Below are positions 14,223 to 20,714 of a stretch of DNA of 25,991 bases, piece after piece. The DNA lies in assembly GCA_002392965.1 (NCBI GenBank), contig DGIA01000029.1, positions 1 through 25,991 of the forward strand, in the 5' to 3' direction. This stretch comes from Bacteroidales bacterium UBA3834 (GTDB lineage: Bacteria; Bacteroidota; Bacteroidia; Bacteroidales; P3). A model generated the notes under the pieces. The model was not told the DNA's origin. It was given only the letters and a program-made list of their open reading frames with translations, and did not search any database. How positions within the stretch are numbered: position 1 is the stretch's first letter; the number at the start of each line of letters is the position of its first letter. A program made the translations under genes and the position numbers.

Positions 14223-14677
14223 AGGTTATTCATTAGTTTTTTTTTCATTTTATTTTCCGCGACAGCCAGCAGCCGTTTGACGGTGGAGACGCTGACACCG
14301 ATAATGGCCGAGAGTTGCGCGACGGTATATCCCTCCTCACGATGATACTCCATCACCACCCGTTCCAACGGTTCAAGACCCTCCTTACTCTCATTCACCA
14401 TCTGCTGAACCTCGTCGGTATCGTAGGCAACCAATTCCTTGACCTCTCCAAGGCGCACCAACCTCCGCTTGCGGCGCAAGATGCTGAAGCACTCGTTGAC
14501 TGTGGTCCGATGGCAATACTTGACCGGATCTTGCACGCCGAGATGCACAAGCGTCTTCACCACAGCCTCCTGCACCGCATCCTTGGCATCGTCCTCGTCG
14601 TCGAGGATGGCCACCGCCTGACTATAGAAGTCGAGATAGTGCTCGGTCAGGAGAAGCTGCTTTTTTGCGCGATTCAT
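14219..14677 (-). CDS. ECF-type RNA polymerase sigma factor
   Basis: From the ATG at 14677 the protein has 152 residues. The N-terminal half matches sigma region 2 (ILDDEDDAKDAVQEAVVKTL, then a region with CHRTTVNECFSILRRKRR), and the C-terminal half matches region 4 (LEPLERVVMEYHREEGYTVAQLSAIIGVSVSTVKRLLAVAENKM, a helix-turn-helix). It begins a coupled three-gene operon with a membrane anti-sigma-like protein and a secreted protein. An in-frame ATG at 14704 exists but lies inside a small hairpin and adds residues unlike the family. The HsdR-N gene ends 49 bases upstream on the same strand. Confidence 0.85.
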   Translation of the reverse strand: MNRAKKQLLLTEHYLDFYSQAVAILDDEDDAKDAVQEAVVKTLVHLGVQDPVKYCHRTTVNECFSILRRKRRLVRLGEVKELVAYDTDEVQQMVNESKEGLEPLERVVMEYHREEGYTVAQLSAIIGVSVSTVKRLLAVAENKMKKKLMNNL

Positions 14678-14702
14678 TGCTATAAAGACGCCGAAGTGGG
14701 CC

Positions 14703-14720
14703 AAAATGGCTCACCATTTT
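14703..14720. promoter_or_regulatory. Small hairpin before the sigma factor gene
   Basis: AAAATGG (14703-14709) and CCATTTT (14714-14720) are perfect complements around a 4-base loop. It lies between the HsdR-N stop (14727) and the sigma ATG (14677). It could be a weak terminator for the former or an operator for the latter. Confidence 0.3.
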
Positions 14721-14726
14721 AACATT

Positions 14727-15176
14727 TCAGCCAAAAAAGATGATGTCCGGCAACTGGCAGACGGCATGTTTTTGATAGTCAATCTCTATCATTACCAACT
14801 GCCTGCCGTTAGTCAGCAACAGGTAAGGCACCTGCAGCACGGTGTTGTATCGGCAGGCCTGGTCACAGACCTTCTGCGTGAGAGGTACGTCGGGACGTTT
14901 GCATTCCACAATCATCCACGGACGGCCATTGCGCCCATAAGTCACGATGTCGCAGCGACGCGACTGTCCGTTGACCGTGATGGCGCCCTCCACCTGCATC
15001 AGCTCAAGGGGATAGCCGTAGCGGTCGTGCAACATACAGATGGTCTGCTGCCGAACCTCCTCCTCGGGCGTCAGCGTCACCCAACGACGGCGCACAGGGT
15101 CGAGCACCTCGCGGCGGCCGTCCGGCAACCCCCGTACCTGTGGTTCAGTATATGGCGCTTTCGTCGCCACCCTCAT
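14727..15176 (-). CDS. Solitary HsdR N-terminal-type nuclease domain protein
   Basis: The 149-residue protein matches the HSDR_N_2 family, the nuclease domain of type I restriction subunits on its own. DPVRRRWVTLTPEEEVRQ (26-43) is the family signature. The PD-(D/E)XK residues are D76 in RRCDIVTYG, E91 and K93 in VECKRPD, and Q106 in CDQACRYN. No motor domain and no hsdM or hsdS genes are present, as is common for this small family in Bacteroidota, whose role is unknown. The ATG at 15176 lies inside the last codons of the outer-membrane receptor gene (32-base overlap), so the two are probably co-transcribed. Confidence 0.78.
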   Translation of the reverse strand: MRVATKAPYTEPQVRGLPDGRREVLDPVRRRWVTLTPEEEVRQQTICMLHDRYGYPLELMQVEGAITVNGQSRRCDIVTYGRNGRPWMIVECKRPDVPLTQKVCDQACRYNTVLQVPYLLLTNGRQLVMIEIDYQKHAVCQLPDIIFFG

Positions 15177-17688
15177 CCTCCTGTTGTTGCGGTTTTTGTT
15201 TCAGGCCGTTGTTTATTTTCCACGAGAAGCCGATGGTCACCATGGGCGAGAGGCGATGGTTCTTCACTACGCGGTAGAGTTCTTCGTTGTCGGTGAAGTG
15301 GCCCCAGCCGCCGGTGCACAGGAAGTCGGAAACACGCAGGTTGATGGTGCCTCGCTGCTGGAGGATATCTTTCTTCACCGCCAGGTCAAACCAGTAGCTG
15401 GGGTCGAGCCTGGCCTGCAAGTCGAGCCCGGGAGCGCGGTATTGACCGCTGAGTTGGAGAGTCCAGTCGTGCGGCAGGGTCATGAATGAGTTGAGCTTGC
15501 CACTGGCTTGGAAGAGCTCTTTGGTGTCGCCATTAAGCAGCGAAGTGCCTTCGATGCGCTCGTTGTAGAGGTTGAGGCTGACATTCATTTTCCACCAGGA
15601 TGTCATCTGCCAGTCGAAGATGAACTCCAGTCCGTAGTTGTAGCTGTTGGCCAGGTTCTGTGGACCGGCGGCCCAATAGCCCTCGTAGTCGCTGTTGTAG
15701 GGTTCCCACCATGCATACTGCGCCACCGAGGCGGAGTCCCAATAGAATCCATACCAAGTGATGGTGTTGTTGCTATGACGGAAGTAGGCGGCAGTGTATA
15801 TGTTCACTTTCTCGAATCCCATGTTATAGCTCAGTTCGAATGCGTTGGTGAACTCCGGGTCGAGGGTGGGGTTTCCGAAACCCAGATGCCGACCATCCAT
15901 TACGTTGATGTAGGGGTTGAGGTCCCACATGTGGGGACGGCGCACGCGACGGCTATAGCTGAGTTGGGCACTCTGCATATCGTTGATTTTGTATGAGAGA
16001 TGCAAAGTGGGGTAGATGTTCTTGTAGGGCTTGTCAACCGCGGGTGTACCAGGATGTTTGAGATCCTTGCCGTAGGTGTAGGCATATTCACCACGCAGAC
16101 CGGCCTGTAGCGAGAGCCTGTCGGTGAGGCTGCCGCCGAGTGTGGCATAGATGGCGTGTACCTGTAGGTTGTATTTGAAGTGGGTCGATGAAATCTGGTC
16201 GGGATAGCTGACCATGACATGGGAGGAGTCGTATTGTGTGCGGGTGTAGTCGGCCCGCTGGTCAGGCCAGTCCATACGGCCTTCGTAGCCGGTCTCCAGC
16301 CGCCAACCATCTTTCCCCAAGAAAGAATCTAGCGGGCGCAGGTAGTTGAGTCTGACGTTGAGCGCCTGATGGTCGTTCTCCGTGACACTCTCGCGCAGAA
16401 AATAGTTGTCCCACGTGGCAGGACCATAGAAGGTCTGCTCTTGGCTGCCGGTGCCGTGCACCTGACGGGCGCTGAAGGTGGCATCGAAGGTCAACTCCTC
16501 GTCCTTGCGGTCGGTCTTCATGGTGTAGAGCAGGTTGACTGAGTGGTTGAGATTGCTGTTGTCGCCTTGATTGAACTGATCGTAGCGCATGGAGTCGTTA
16601 TGGAGCAGGTCATGGGCGTAGATCCAGCTGTTGCGCTTGCGGCTGCCACCACGCAGCTGGTAGGAGAGCAGCAGGCTGTTTTTCGCGTTAAAGTAGTACT
16701 CACCGCCCACCTTGACACTTCCCATCGTGCCGGGGTTGAGGCTGTACTCATGCAGCGAGTCGTGCAGGTAGTCGATGCCGTTGGTGCGATGGGCGATGTC
16801 GGTCACGCCGTAGTTGCCACGGGCGCGACGTCCGAGGTCGGCGTTGAGGAACAAGTTGTACTTCTCCGTGGTATAATTGAGACTTATGTTTCCCATAGCC
16901 GTAGGGATGAACGAGGGGAGCGAGTCGGGCACCATGAAGGGGAGCGGGGCGCCGAAGTTGACGCTGGCCACTCCGTTCAGACCCAGGGCTCCGGCGGTCT
17001 TGTCCTTCAGTTTGATGTTGATGATGCCACTCATGCCCTCGGGGTCGTACTTGGCCGAGGGATTGGTGATGACCTCCACGTTCTCCACCGTCGAGGCGGG
17101 AATCTGCTCCAGCAGAGTGGCCAGGTCGCTGGCCAGCAGTTCACTGGGGCGGCCGTTGACGAGCACCTTCACGTTGTCCGAACCGCGCAGCGTCACGTTG
17201 CCGTCGTTGTCGATGGCCACGCTCGGCACCTGCTCCAGCACGTCGGACGCGGTGCCGCCGCCGGCCACGATGTTCTTATCCACATTCACCACACGCTTGT
17301 CCAGCTGGTACTCCACCATCGAGCGCTCGGCGCTGACCTCCACGGCCTCCATCATCGTGGCCTGCGGATTGATGGACACCTTGCCGAGGTTCACCGACGA
17401 ATGTTCTGCCGAGAGGGAGACAATGCTTTTGTAATACTGCGGTTCATAGCCCACAAAAGTGATGCGCAGCAGGTAGCGCCCGTAGGGAGCTTCGAGGCGG
17501 AAATGGCCGCTGCCGTCGGTGACGGTCCCTCCTTTGAGTGTCGAGTCCTTGGGCGAAAGCAACGCCACAGTGGCATACTCGATGTTCTCACCTGTCCGTG
17601 CATCGGCCACACGGCCGCGCACCACGCCCTGCTGGGCCGCGACTCCGAAGGTCACGGTGCAGAACAGCACAATCAACAACCGTTTCAT
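15145..17688 (-). CDS. TonB-linked outer-membrane beta-barrel receptor
   Basis: The 847-residue protein has a signal peptide (MKRLLIVLFCTVTFGVAAQ), a carboxypeptidase-regulatory-like domain (about 21-105, GVVRGRVADARTGENIEYAT), a plug-like domain with VLEQVPSVAIDNDGNVTLRG and VLVNGRPSELL, the VEVITNPSAKYDPEGMSGI motif, and then an OMP_b-brl_3-type barrel. The last strand is MVTIGFSWKIN, followed by a Q- and E-rich tail. No SusD-like partner is adjacent, so it is not a typical glycan-uptake pair; the cargo cannot be told. The ATG at 17688 overlaps the TGA of the PAS gene by ATGA, which fixes this start over an open extension to 17787. Translation is thus coupled to a cytosolic sensor-like protein. 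Confidence 0.9.
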   Translation of the reverse strand: MKRLLIVLFCTVTFGVAAQQGVVRGRVADARTGENIEYATVALLSPKDSTLKGGTVTDGSGHFRLEAPYGRYLLRITFVGYEPQYYKSIVSLSAEHSSVNLGKVSINPQATMMEAVEVSAERSMVEYQLDKRVVNVDKNIVAGGGTASDVLEQVPSVAIDNDGNVTLRGSDNVKVLVNGRPSELLASDLATLLEQIPASTVENVEVITNPSAKYDPEGMSGIINIKLKDKTAGALGLNGVASVNFGAPLPFMVPDSLPSFIPTAMGNISLNYTTEKYNLFLNADLGRRARGNYGVTDIAHRTNGIDYLHDSLHEYSLNPGTMGSVKVGGEYYFNAKNSLLLSYQLRGGSRKRNSWIYAHDLLHNDSMRYDQFNQGDNSNLNHSVNLLYTMKTDRKDEELTFDATFSARQVHGTGSQEQTFYGPATWDNYFLRESVTENDHQALNVRLNYLRPLDSFLGKDGWRLETGYEGRMDWPDQRADYTRTQYDSSHVMVSYPDQISSTHFKYNLQVHAIYATLGGSLTDRLSLQAGLRGEYAYTYGKDLKHPGTPAVDKPYKNIYPTLHLSYKINDMQSAQLSYSRRVRRPHMWDLNPYINVMDGRHLGFGNPTLDPEFTNAFELSYNMGFEKVNIYTAAYFRHSNNTITWYGFYWDSASVAQYAWWEPYNSDYEGYWAAGPQNLANSYNYGLEFIFDWQMTSWWKMNVSLNLYNERIEGTSLLNGDTKELFQASGKLNSFMTLPHDWTLQLSGQYRAPGLDLQARLDPSYWFDLAVKKDILQQRGTINLRVSDFLCTGGWGHFTDNEELYRVVKNHRLSPMVTIGFSWKINNGLKQKPQQQEDEGGDESAIY

Positions 17689-18050
17689 TGCTGCGGTTTT
17701 GGCTGACGCACGAAATGGGGCATCTCGAACGGTATCTCTATCGAGTACTCGATAAGGCCACCGAAGCTGCCGTCCTCCTTCCACCAAGGGGTCTGGTAGA
17801 TAAGCTTCTTCACCTTGCCGCCGTCGGCGAGGGTTTTCTCAATGGTGTAGGCGTTGAGCTGCTGGTGCTCGAGCAGGCCTTTGAGCTTGGTCTTGGCGGG
17901 TTCGGGGTGGCAATCCATCAGGTTGTTGCCTATAATCTTGTGGCCGTGGCTGTTCACATCGGCGCTGTGCTGGTTCATGTCGAGCACATAGCCTTCGGCG
18001 TCGCACACGGTGATGGCGATGTTGTTGAGATGTTCAAAATACTGGTCCAT
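17685..18050 (-). CDS. Stand-alone PAS-domain protein
   Basis: The 121-residue protein is almost entirely one PAS domain: IAITVCDAEGYVLDMNQHS opens it, GNNLMDCHPEPAKTKLKGLL is the central helix segment, and LIYQTPWWKEDGSFGGLIEYSIEIP the closing strands, ending EMPHFVRQP. There is no kinase, cyclase or DNA-binding output domain. The HG/CH residues around 35-48 could bind a cofactor, but none can be named. It is translationally coupled (ATGA) to the outer-membrane receptor gene. Its leader, directly before the ATG, consists of two 16-base tandem repeats. Confidence 0.8.
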   Translation of the reverse strand: MDQYFEHLNNIAITVCDAEGYVLDMNQHSADVNSHGHKIIGNNLMDCHPEPAKTKLKGLLEHQQLNAYTIEKTLADGGKVKKLIYQTPWWKEDGSFGGLIEYSIEIPFEMPHFVRQPKPQQ

Positions 18051-18054
18051 GATA

Positions 18055-18086
18055 CGTTGATATGTTGCTACGTTGATATGTTGCTA
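18055..18086. repeat. Two tandem 16-base repeats in the PAS gene leader
   Basis: CGTTGATATGTTGCTA occurs twice without a gap (18055-18070, 18071-18086), followed by a degraded third start (CGTCGGTATG). The array begins four bases before the PAS ATG (minus strand) and contains the GTTGATA core also found in the neighbouring inverted repeat. Confidence 0.75.
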
Positions 18087-18128
18087 CGTCGGTATGTCTA
18101 GGCGGGGATAAGGGGGATGAAACATAAC

Positions 18129-18182
18129 GATAGGTTGATAAATTGACGGGCGACAACCCTTGCATCAACTTATCAACCTATC
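18129..18182. repeat. Inverted repeat between ptb and the PAS gene
   Basis: GATAGGTTGATAA (18129-18141) and TTATCAACCTATC (18170-18182) are perfect 13-base complements with a 28-base loop. The right side continues with further TATCAAC-like units to about 18193. It lies 17 bases past the ptb stop. It might work as a processing hairpin or terminator, but no T run follows. Confidence 0.7.
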
Positions 18183-18199
18183 AACTTACCAACCCTCAA

Positions 18200-19108
18200 T
18201 TATTTGCACTGCAGGGCGGCCAGGGCGATGCTGTAGAGCTTGGTCTTGGCGCTGTCGCCGCGGCTGGTGAGCACGCAGGGGACGCGGGCACCCATGACCA
18301 TGCAGGCCAACTCGGCGTGGGCGAACTTGGTGCAGGCCTTGTAGAAGATGTTGCCGCTCTCGATGTTGGGGAACAGCAGGCAGTCGGCGTCGCCGGCCAC
18401 TTCGCTGGTGAGCTTCTTGGTCTGGGCGCTCTCCTTGTCGATGGCGCAGTCGAGGCTCAACGGACCATCCACGATGGCACCGGGAATCTGGCCACGCTGG
18501 CTCATCATGCCCAGCCAGGCACCCTCGGCGCAGGCGTTCATGCCCACGGAGACCTGCTCGGTGGCGGCAAGGATGGCCACTTTGGGTTTCGGGTTCTCCA
18601 GGCTCTTGGCCACGCTGATCTCGAAGTTCATGATGGCTTGCTTCTGCTTGAAGTCGGGAGCCGGAATGATGGCCATGTCGGAGCAGATGAGCAGTTTGTG
18701 GTAGGCGGGCACCTCCATGACGGCCATGTGGGTCAGCATGTCGTTCTTCTTGCCGGGCATCAGGCCGCTCTCCTTGTTCAGGATGGCGCGCATGTACTTG
18801 TCGGTCGAGAGCAGGCCTTTCATCAGGAAGTCGCCTTTGCCCTCGTTGATGAGCTTCACTGCCAAGGCGCCGGCCTTGTTGTCGTTGGCCTCCTGGACCA
18901 TCTCGAACTTGTTGGGGTCGATGCCTTCCTCGGCGCAGACCTTTTTCATGGTCTCGATGTCGCCCACGAGGGTGGCCTCGACGATGCCGCGGTCGATGGC
19001 GGCGCTCACGGCGGCGATGGTGTGGCTGTCGTTGGCATAAGCCGCGACAAGACGTTTCTTACCTTTCGATTTGACCAGCTCAAGCAGGTCGTCAAGTTTT
19101 GTAACCAT
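18200..19108 (-). CDS. ptb: Phosphate butyryltransferase / phosphate acetyltransferase family enzyme
   Basis: From the ATG at 19108 the protein has 302 residues, normal for Ptb. It transfers acyl groups between CoA and phosphate, giving acyl-phosphate for ATP synthesis by a kinase. Typical segments are RLVAAYANDSHTI, FLMKGLLSTDKYMRAIL, LTHMAVMEVP, ICSDMAIIPAPD, VAILAATEQV, IVDGPLSLDCAI, and CLLFPNIESGNIFYKA. A butyrate-kinase gene (buk) is not seen next to it. An in-frame ATG at 19159 overlaps the promoter's -7 box and is rejected. Butyryl against branched or aryl acyl preference cannot be read from sequence. Confidence 0.88.
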   Translation of the reverse strand: MVTKLDDLLELVKSKGKKRLVAAYANDSHTIAAVSAAIDRGIVEATLVGDIETMKKVCAEEGIDPNKFEMVQEANDNKAGALAVKLINEGKGDFLMKGLLSTDKYMRAILNKESGLMPGKKNDMLTHMAVMEVPAYHKLLICSDMAIIPAPDFKQKQAIMNFEISVAKSLENPKPKVAILAATEQVSVGMNACAEGAWLGMMSQRGQIPGAIVDGPLSLDCAIDKESAQTKKLTSEVAGDADCLLFPNIESGNIFYKACTKFAHAELACMVMGARVPCVLTSRGDSAKTKLYSIALAALQCK

Positions 19109-19155
19109 ATTGATATTGAATTTGTTATTGTTAATTAAACGTTTCTTACAAGACT

Positions 19156-19188
19156 GCAAAGATAAGAAATATTATGACATTCTGTAAA
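19156..19188 (-). promoter_or_regulatory. Promoter of ptb
   Basis: On the minus strand TATCTTTGC (19164-19156) matches the -7 box and TTTA (19188-19185), 20 bases further upstream, is a 3-of-4 match to the -33 box. The leader to the ATG at 19108 is about 40 bases and AT-rich. Confidence 0.55.
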
Positions 19189-19240
19189 CAATATTTTGCG
19201 CCTCCAATAATCAGACTGATATTCAACACCTTCCAGGCAG

Positions 19241-19330
19241 TCCCTCCGTATCAACTCCGTCTCACCTCCGTTTCAACTCCGTCTCACCTCCGACTCACCT
19301 CCGTTGAAAGACGGAGTTGATACGGAGGGA
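19241..19330. repeat. 22-base perfect inverted repeat around an 11-base tandem array
   Basis: The left arm (19241-19262) and right arm (19309-19330) are perfect 22-base complements, with a 46-base loop. From 19251 to 19305 run five 11-base units of the type TCAACTCCGTC / TCACCTCCGTT. The right flank continues with degraded complementary units (CGGAGG-like) to about 19352. It sits between the divergent ptb and glycosyltransferase promoters. A long hairpin or cruciform is possible; as the two genes are divergent it is not needed as a terminator. Confidence 0.85.
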
Positions 19331-19388
19331 GGGCGGAAGTGCGACGGAGGGGGTGGGGAGCCAACAGCAGGTCAAAAATAAAGAATTA

Positions 19389-19420
19389 TTTGCACGGGTC
19401 GGATTTTTTTCGTATTTTTG
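19389..19420 (+). promoter_or_regulatory. Bacteroidota-type promoter of the glycosyltransferase gene
   Basis: TTTG (19389-19392), a 20-base spacer and TATTTTTG (19413-19420) match the consensus exactly. The open frame upstream runs through this promoter, which supports the ATG at 19446 as the true start. Confidence 0.72.
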
Positions 19421-19445
19421 CATTTCGATTCAAAACGCACATAAT

Positions 19446-20171
19446 ATGTCAGACACACTGGTTATCACCCCCACTTACAACGAGAAGGAAAACATCGAGG
19501 CCATCATCCGCAAGGTCTTTTCGCTTCCGAAAGCGTTCGACATGCTCATCATCGAGGACAACTCGCCCGACGGCACGGCCGACATCGTGAAGCGCCTGAT
19601 GCAGGAGTTCCCCGAACGCCTGTTCATCAAGGAGCGCAAGGGCAAGCTGGGTCTCGGCACAGCCTATCTCGACGGCATGCGTTGGGGTTTGGATCACGGC
19701 TACGACTATATGATTGAGATGGACGCCGACTTCAGCCACAACCCCGATGACCTCATCCGCCTCTACGACGCCTGCTCCTCGGGCAAGGGCGACGTGGTGG
19801 TGGGTAGCCGCTACGTGGGCGGCAAGATCAGCGTGGTCAACTGGCCCATGATGCGCCTGCTGATGAGCTACTATGCCTCAAAATACGTCCGCACGGTGAC
19901 CGGCATGAAGGTGGCCGACGCCACGGCGGGCTTCGTATGCTGGAGCCGCAAGGTACTGGAGCGCATGAAGTTCGAGAAAGTGAAGTTTGTTGGCTACGCT
20001 TTCCAGATCGAGATGAAATACACGGCCACACGTCTGGGCTTCAAGGTCTATGAGGTGCCCATCGTATTCACCGACCGTGTGCTGGGCGTCAGCAAGATGA
20101 GCATGAAGATCTTCAAGGAGGCCTTCTTCGGGGTCTTCAACCTTCGCTGCCGCAACTGGCGGAACTACTAA
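19446..20171 (+). CDS. Polyprenol-phosphate mannosyltransferase-like GT2 glycosyltransferase
   Basis: The 241-residue protein is a GT2 enzyme of the dolichol/polyprenol-phosphate mannose synthase type: LVITPTYNEKENIEAII at the start, IIEDNSPDGTADI, MDADFSHNPDDL with the DAD metal-binding motif, VVGSRYVGG, and VFTDRVLGVSKMS near the end. It lacks the C-terminal membrane helices of longer members, so it should be a peripheral cytoplasmic enzyme that loads a hexose onto a lipid carrier. In Bacteroidota this would feed protein O-glycosylation or surface glycans (inference). Its own promoter lies just upstream. The next gene downstream is the inverted-repeat-bounded GxxExxY gene. Confidence 0.9.
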   Translation: MSDTLVITPTYNEKENIEAIIRKVFSLPKAFDMLIIEDNSPDGTADIVKRLMQEFPERLFIKERKGKLGLGTAYLDGMRWGLDHGYDYMIEMDADFSHNPDDLIRLYDACSSGKGDVVVGSRYVGGKISVVNWPMMRLLMSYYASKYVRTVTGMKVADATAGFVCWSRKVLERMKFEKVKFVGYAFQIEMKYTATRLGFKVYEVPIVFTDRVLGVSKMSMKIFKEAFFGVFNLRCRNWRNY

Positions 20172-20195
20172 ATACTCCTAGCCACTGGCGCGGCA

Positions 20196-20662
20196 GAAAT
20201 CTATATATCTTATAAATTATTTCGCTTCGCGGATAATGAAAGATATTGATGACTTGATATATGAGGTGCGCGGCGCGGCGATGGAAGTATACAATTATTT
20301 CGGGCCAGGTCTTCTAGAGTCGGTATACGAAAAGGCCCTTGTACGAGAGTTGGAACTAAGGGGTATGGATGTAAAAACACAACTCCCTGTGCCGATAGTT
20401 TATAAAGGTTCTGTTATTGGCGATGAGCTAAGGATAGATGTTTTGGTCGAGGATGAGTTGATTGTGGAATTAAAATCCGTCGAGGAATTCAAACCGGTGT
20501 ATTACAAACAACTTCGTACATACTTAAAGTTGCTGAACAAAGAAGTCGGTCTTCTTATAAACTTTGGTGAACATGACTTCAAAAAGGGAATGAGAAGAAT
20601 AGCATTGTGACTGCGTAGCTTACCGCCGAAGGCGGCAATAATTTATAAGATTTATAGATTTC
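20196..20662. mobile_element. Candidate GxxExxY cassette bounded by 26-base inverted repeats
   Basis: The left end (20196-20221) and right end (20637-20662) are inverted copies of each other, matching at 25 of 26 positions; the shared core includes ATCTTATAAATTATT. Just inside each end is a GC hairpin with a three-base TTC or GAA loop: CGC-TTC-GCG (20223-20231) and CCGCC-GAA-GGCGG (20623-20635). The only gene inside is the GxxExxY gene, and the unit is AT-rich compared with the genes on both sides. No obvious target-site duplication is seen. It lies between a glycosyltransferase stop and a DPP IV start without harming either. Mobility is an inference. Confidence 0.6.
20236..20610 (+). CDS. 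GxxExxY protein (PD-(D/E)XK nuclease fold)
   Basis: The 124-residue protein belongs to the GxxExxY family (TIGR04256-like). The name motif is GLLESVY (G25, E28, Y31). The nuclease-type residues are D68 in LRIDVLVED, E78 and K80 in IVELKSVEEF, with Q92 in YKQLRTYLK. LLINFG follows near residue 106. Length is typical. No helicase, methylase or toxin partner is adjacent. The family is common in Bacteroidota and its biological role is not established to my knowledge. Codons are AT-rich (AAA, ATA, TTG, GTT) against the GC-rich neighbours, and inverted repeats flank the gene, which together suggest separate ancestry. Confidence 0.9.
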   Translation: MKDIDDLIYEVRGAAMEVYNYFGPGLLESVYEKALVRELELRGMDVKTQLPVPIVYKGSVIGDELRIDVLVEDELIVELKSVEEFKPVYYKQLRTYLKLLNKEVGLLINFGEHDFKKGMRRIAL

Positions 20663-20714
20663 GTGAGCGCAGCGAGCAGGAGAATAGGAGAACAAGAATA
20701 AAGATATACAGAAT

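Noticed and set aside
17689..17787. Upstream extension of the receptor gene to an ATG at 17787
   Set aside because: The extension has no signal-peptide character and overlaps the PAS gene. The ATG at 17688 directly gives a signal peptide and an ATGA coupling.
19251..19305. The 11-base tandem array as a CRISPR
   Set aside because: Units are contiguous without spacers, far shorter than CRISPR repeats, and no cas gene is present.
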